DNA from: Trebouxia sp. TZW2008
Lineage: Eukaryota > Chlorophyta > Trebouxiophyceae > Trebouxiales > Trebouxiaceae
Length of the DNA stretch: 64,000 nucleotides
NCBI GenBank assembly: GCA_002118135.1
Contig: BDIU01000069.1
Coordinates: 1,641-65,640, forward strand
Direction of reading: 5' to 3'
The position numbers and the translations under genes are program-made. Under the pieces are notes generated by a model that was given only the letters and a program-made list of their open reading frames with translations, made no database searches and was not told where the DNA came from. Shown here piece after piece: positions 63,796 to 64,000 of this stretch. Each line of letters begins with the position of its first letter. The first letter of the stretch is position 1.

Positions 63796-64000
63796 CGCCA
63801 ACAAGATTGCCAAAAAGTTTGGGCAAATGTTCTCAGCATCCTCCAGTCATCAGAAAACTTGAGGACTGCGATAGAATCAACCATGTGTGGCGTTACAAAG
63901 AAAGCTAAGAAAACGACAGCTGAAGGATGCTGCTATCATCCAGCAATCAGGGGTGTTTGATGGGCATCATTGAGATATGCAGGCTGGTCATTGCAAATGT

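Overview
This is nuclear DNA from an intron-rich eukaryote, most likely a unicellular green alga (Trebouxiophyceae-like; this placement is inference). Supporting features are many short exons with GTAAGT/GTGAGT donors and (T)GCAG acceptors, no operons, a plant-type telomere motif (AAACCCT)n, a YlmG/YGGT plastid-type membrane protein, Mpv17/PMP22 and LEA-like stress proteins, a Ty3/gypsy chromovirus relic, and many TGCATGCA-rich introns. There are two N-interrupted poly-C/poly-G assembly scars. No CRISPR array or rRNA was seen.

Layout. 1-3270: gene-poor and repeat-rich, with a tRNA/SINE-like stretch, a ~360 bp fold-back element and three tiny overlapping ORFs. 3274-11289 (-): a large armadillo-repeat gene with a SAM domain and a degenerate EF-hand-like tail. 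11758-11918: telomere repeats between GC-rich inverted arms. 13107-18031 (+): a papain-type cysteine protease with a TATA box, followed by an acidic GGEDDS repeat. 20749-26330 (+): an RBR-like ubiquitin ligase that appears to continue into a SAP-like segment, a Cys-rich segment and a C-terminal RING resembling MYCBP2/PHR proteins. 26920-27890 (-): chromovirus integrase/chromodomain relic. 28272-29806 (-): unrecognised multi-exon gene. 30589-33020 (-): GDSL lipase. 33979-35732 (+): Mpv17/PMP22. 36663-41664 (-): carnosine N-methyltransferase, for which a complete 8-exon, 397-residue model can be assembled. 41829-43693 (+): YlmG. 44466-45411 (+): LEA-like protein. About 46000-49274 (-): beta-barrel-like protein. 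49910-54275 (-): HN1/Jupiter-like protein. 56678-57476 (+): hydrophilic stress-type protein. About 59260-60446 (+): candidate RING gene. 61720-63690 (+): KCTD-type BTB protein.

The genes are ordinary housekeeping, signalling and stress genes with no visible shared pathway. The unusual feature is genomic. In at least four genes (armadillo, RBR/RING, carnosine methyltransferase, HN1-like), one or more exons are surrounded by tandem, decayed partial copies of themselves, often keeping one splice site. A dispersed ~90 bp repeat also sits in introns of several of these genes, almost always in the same orientation relative to the gene. Together these suggest an active process that duplicates splice-site-spanning segments. 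All gene models were built by eye from reading frames and splice consensus, without RNA data. Exon limits marked 'about' are approximate.
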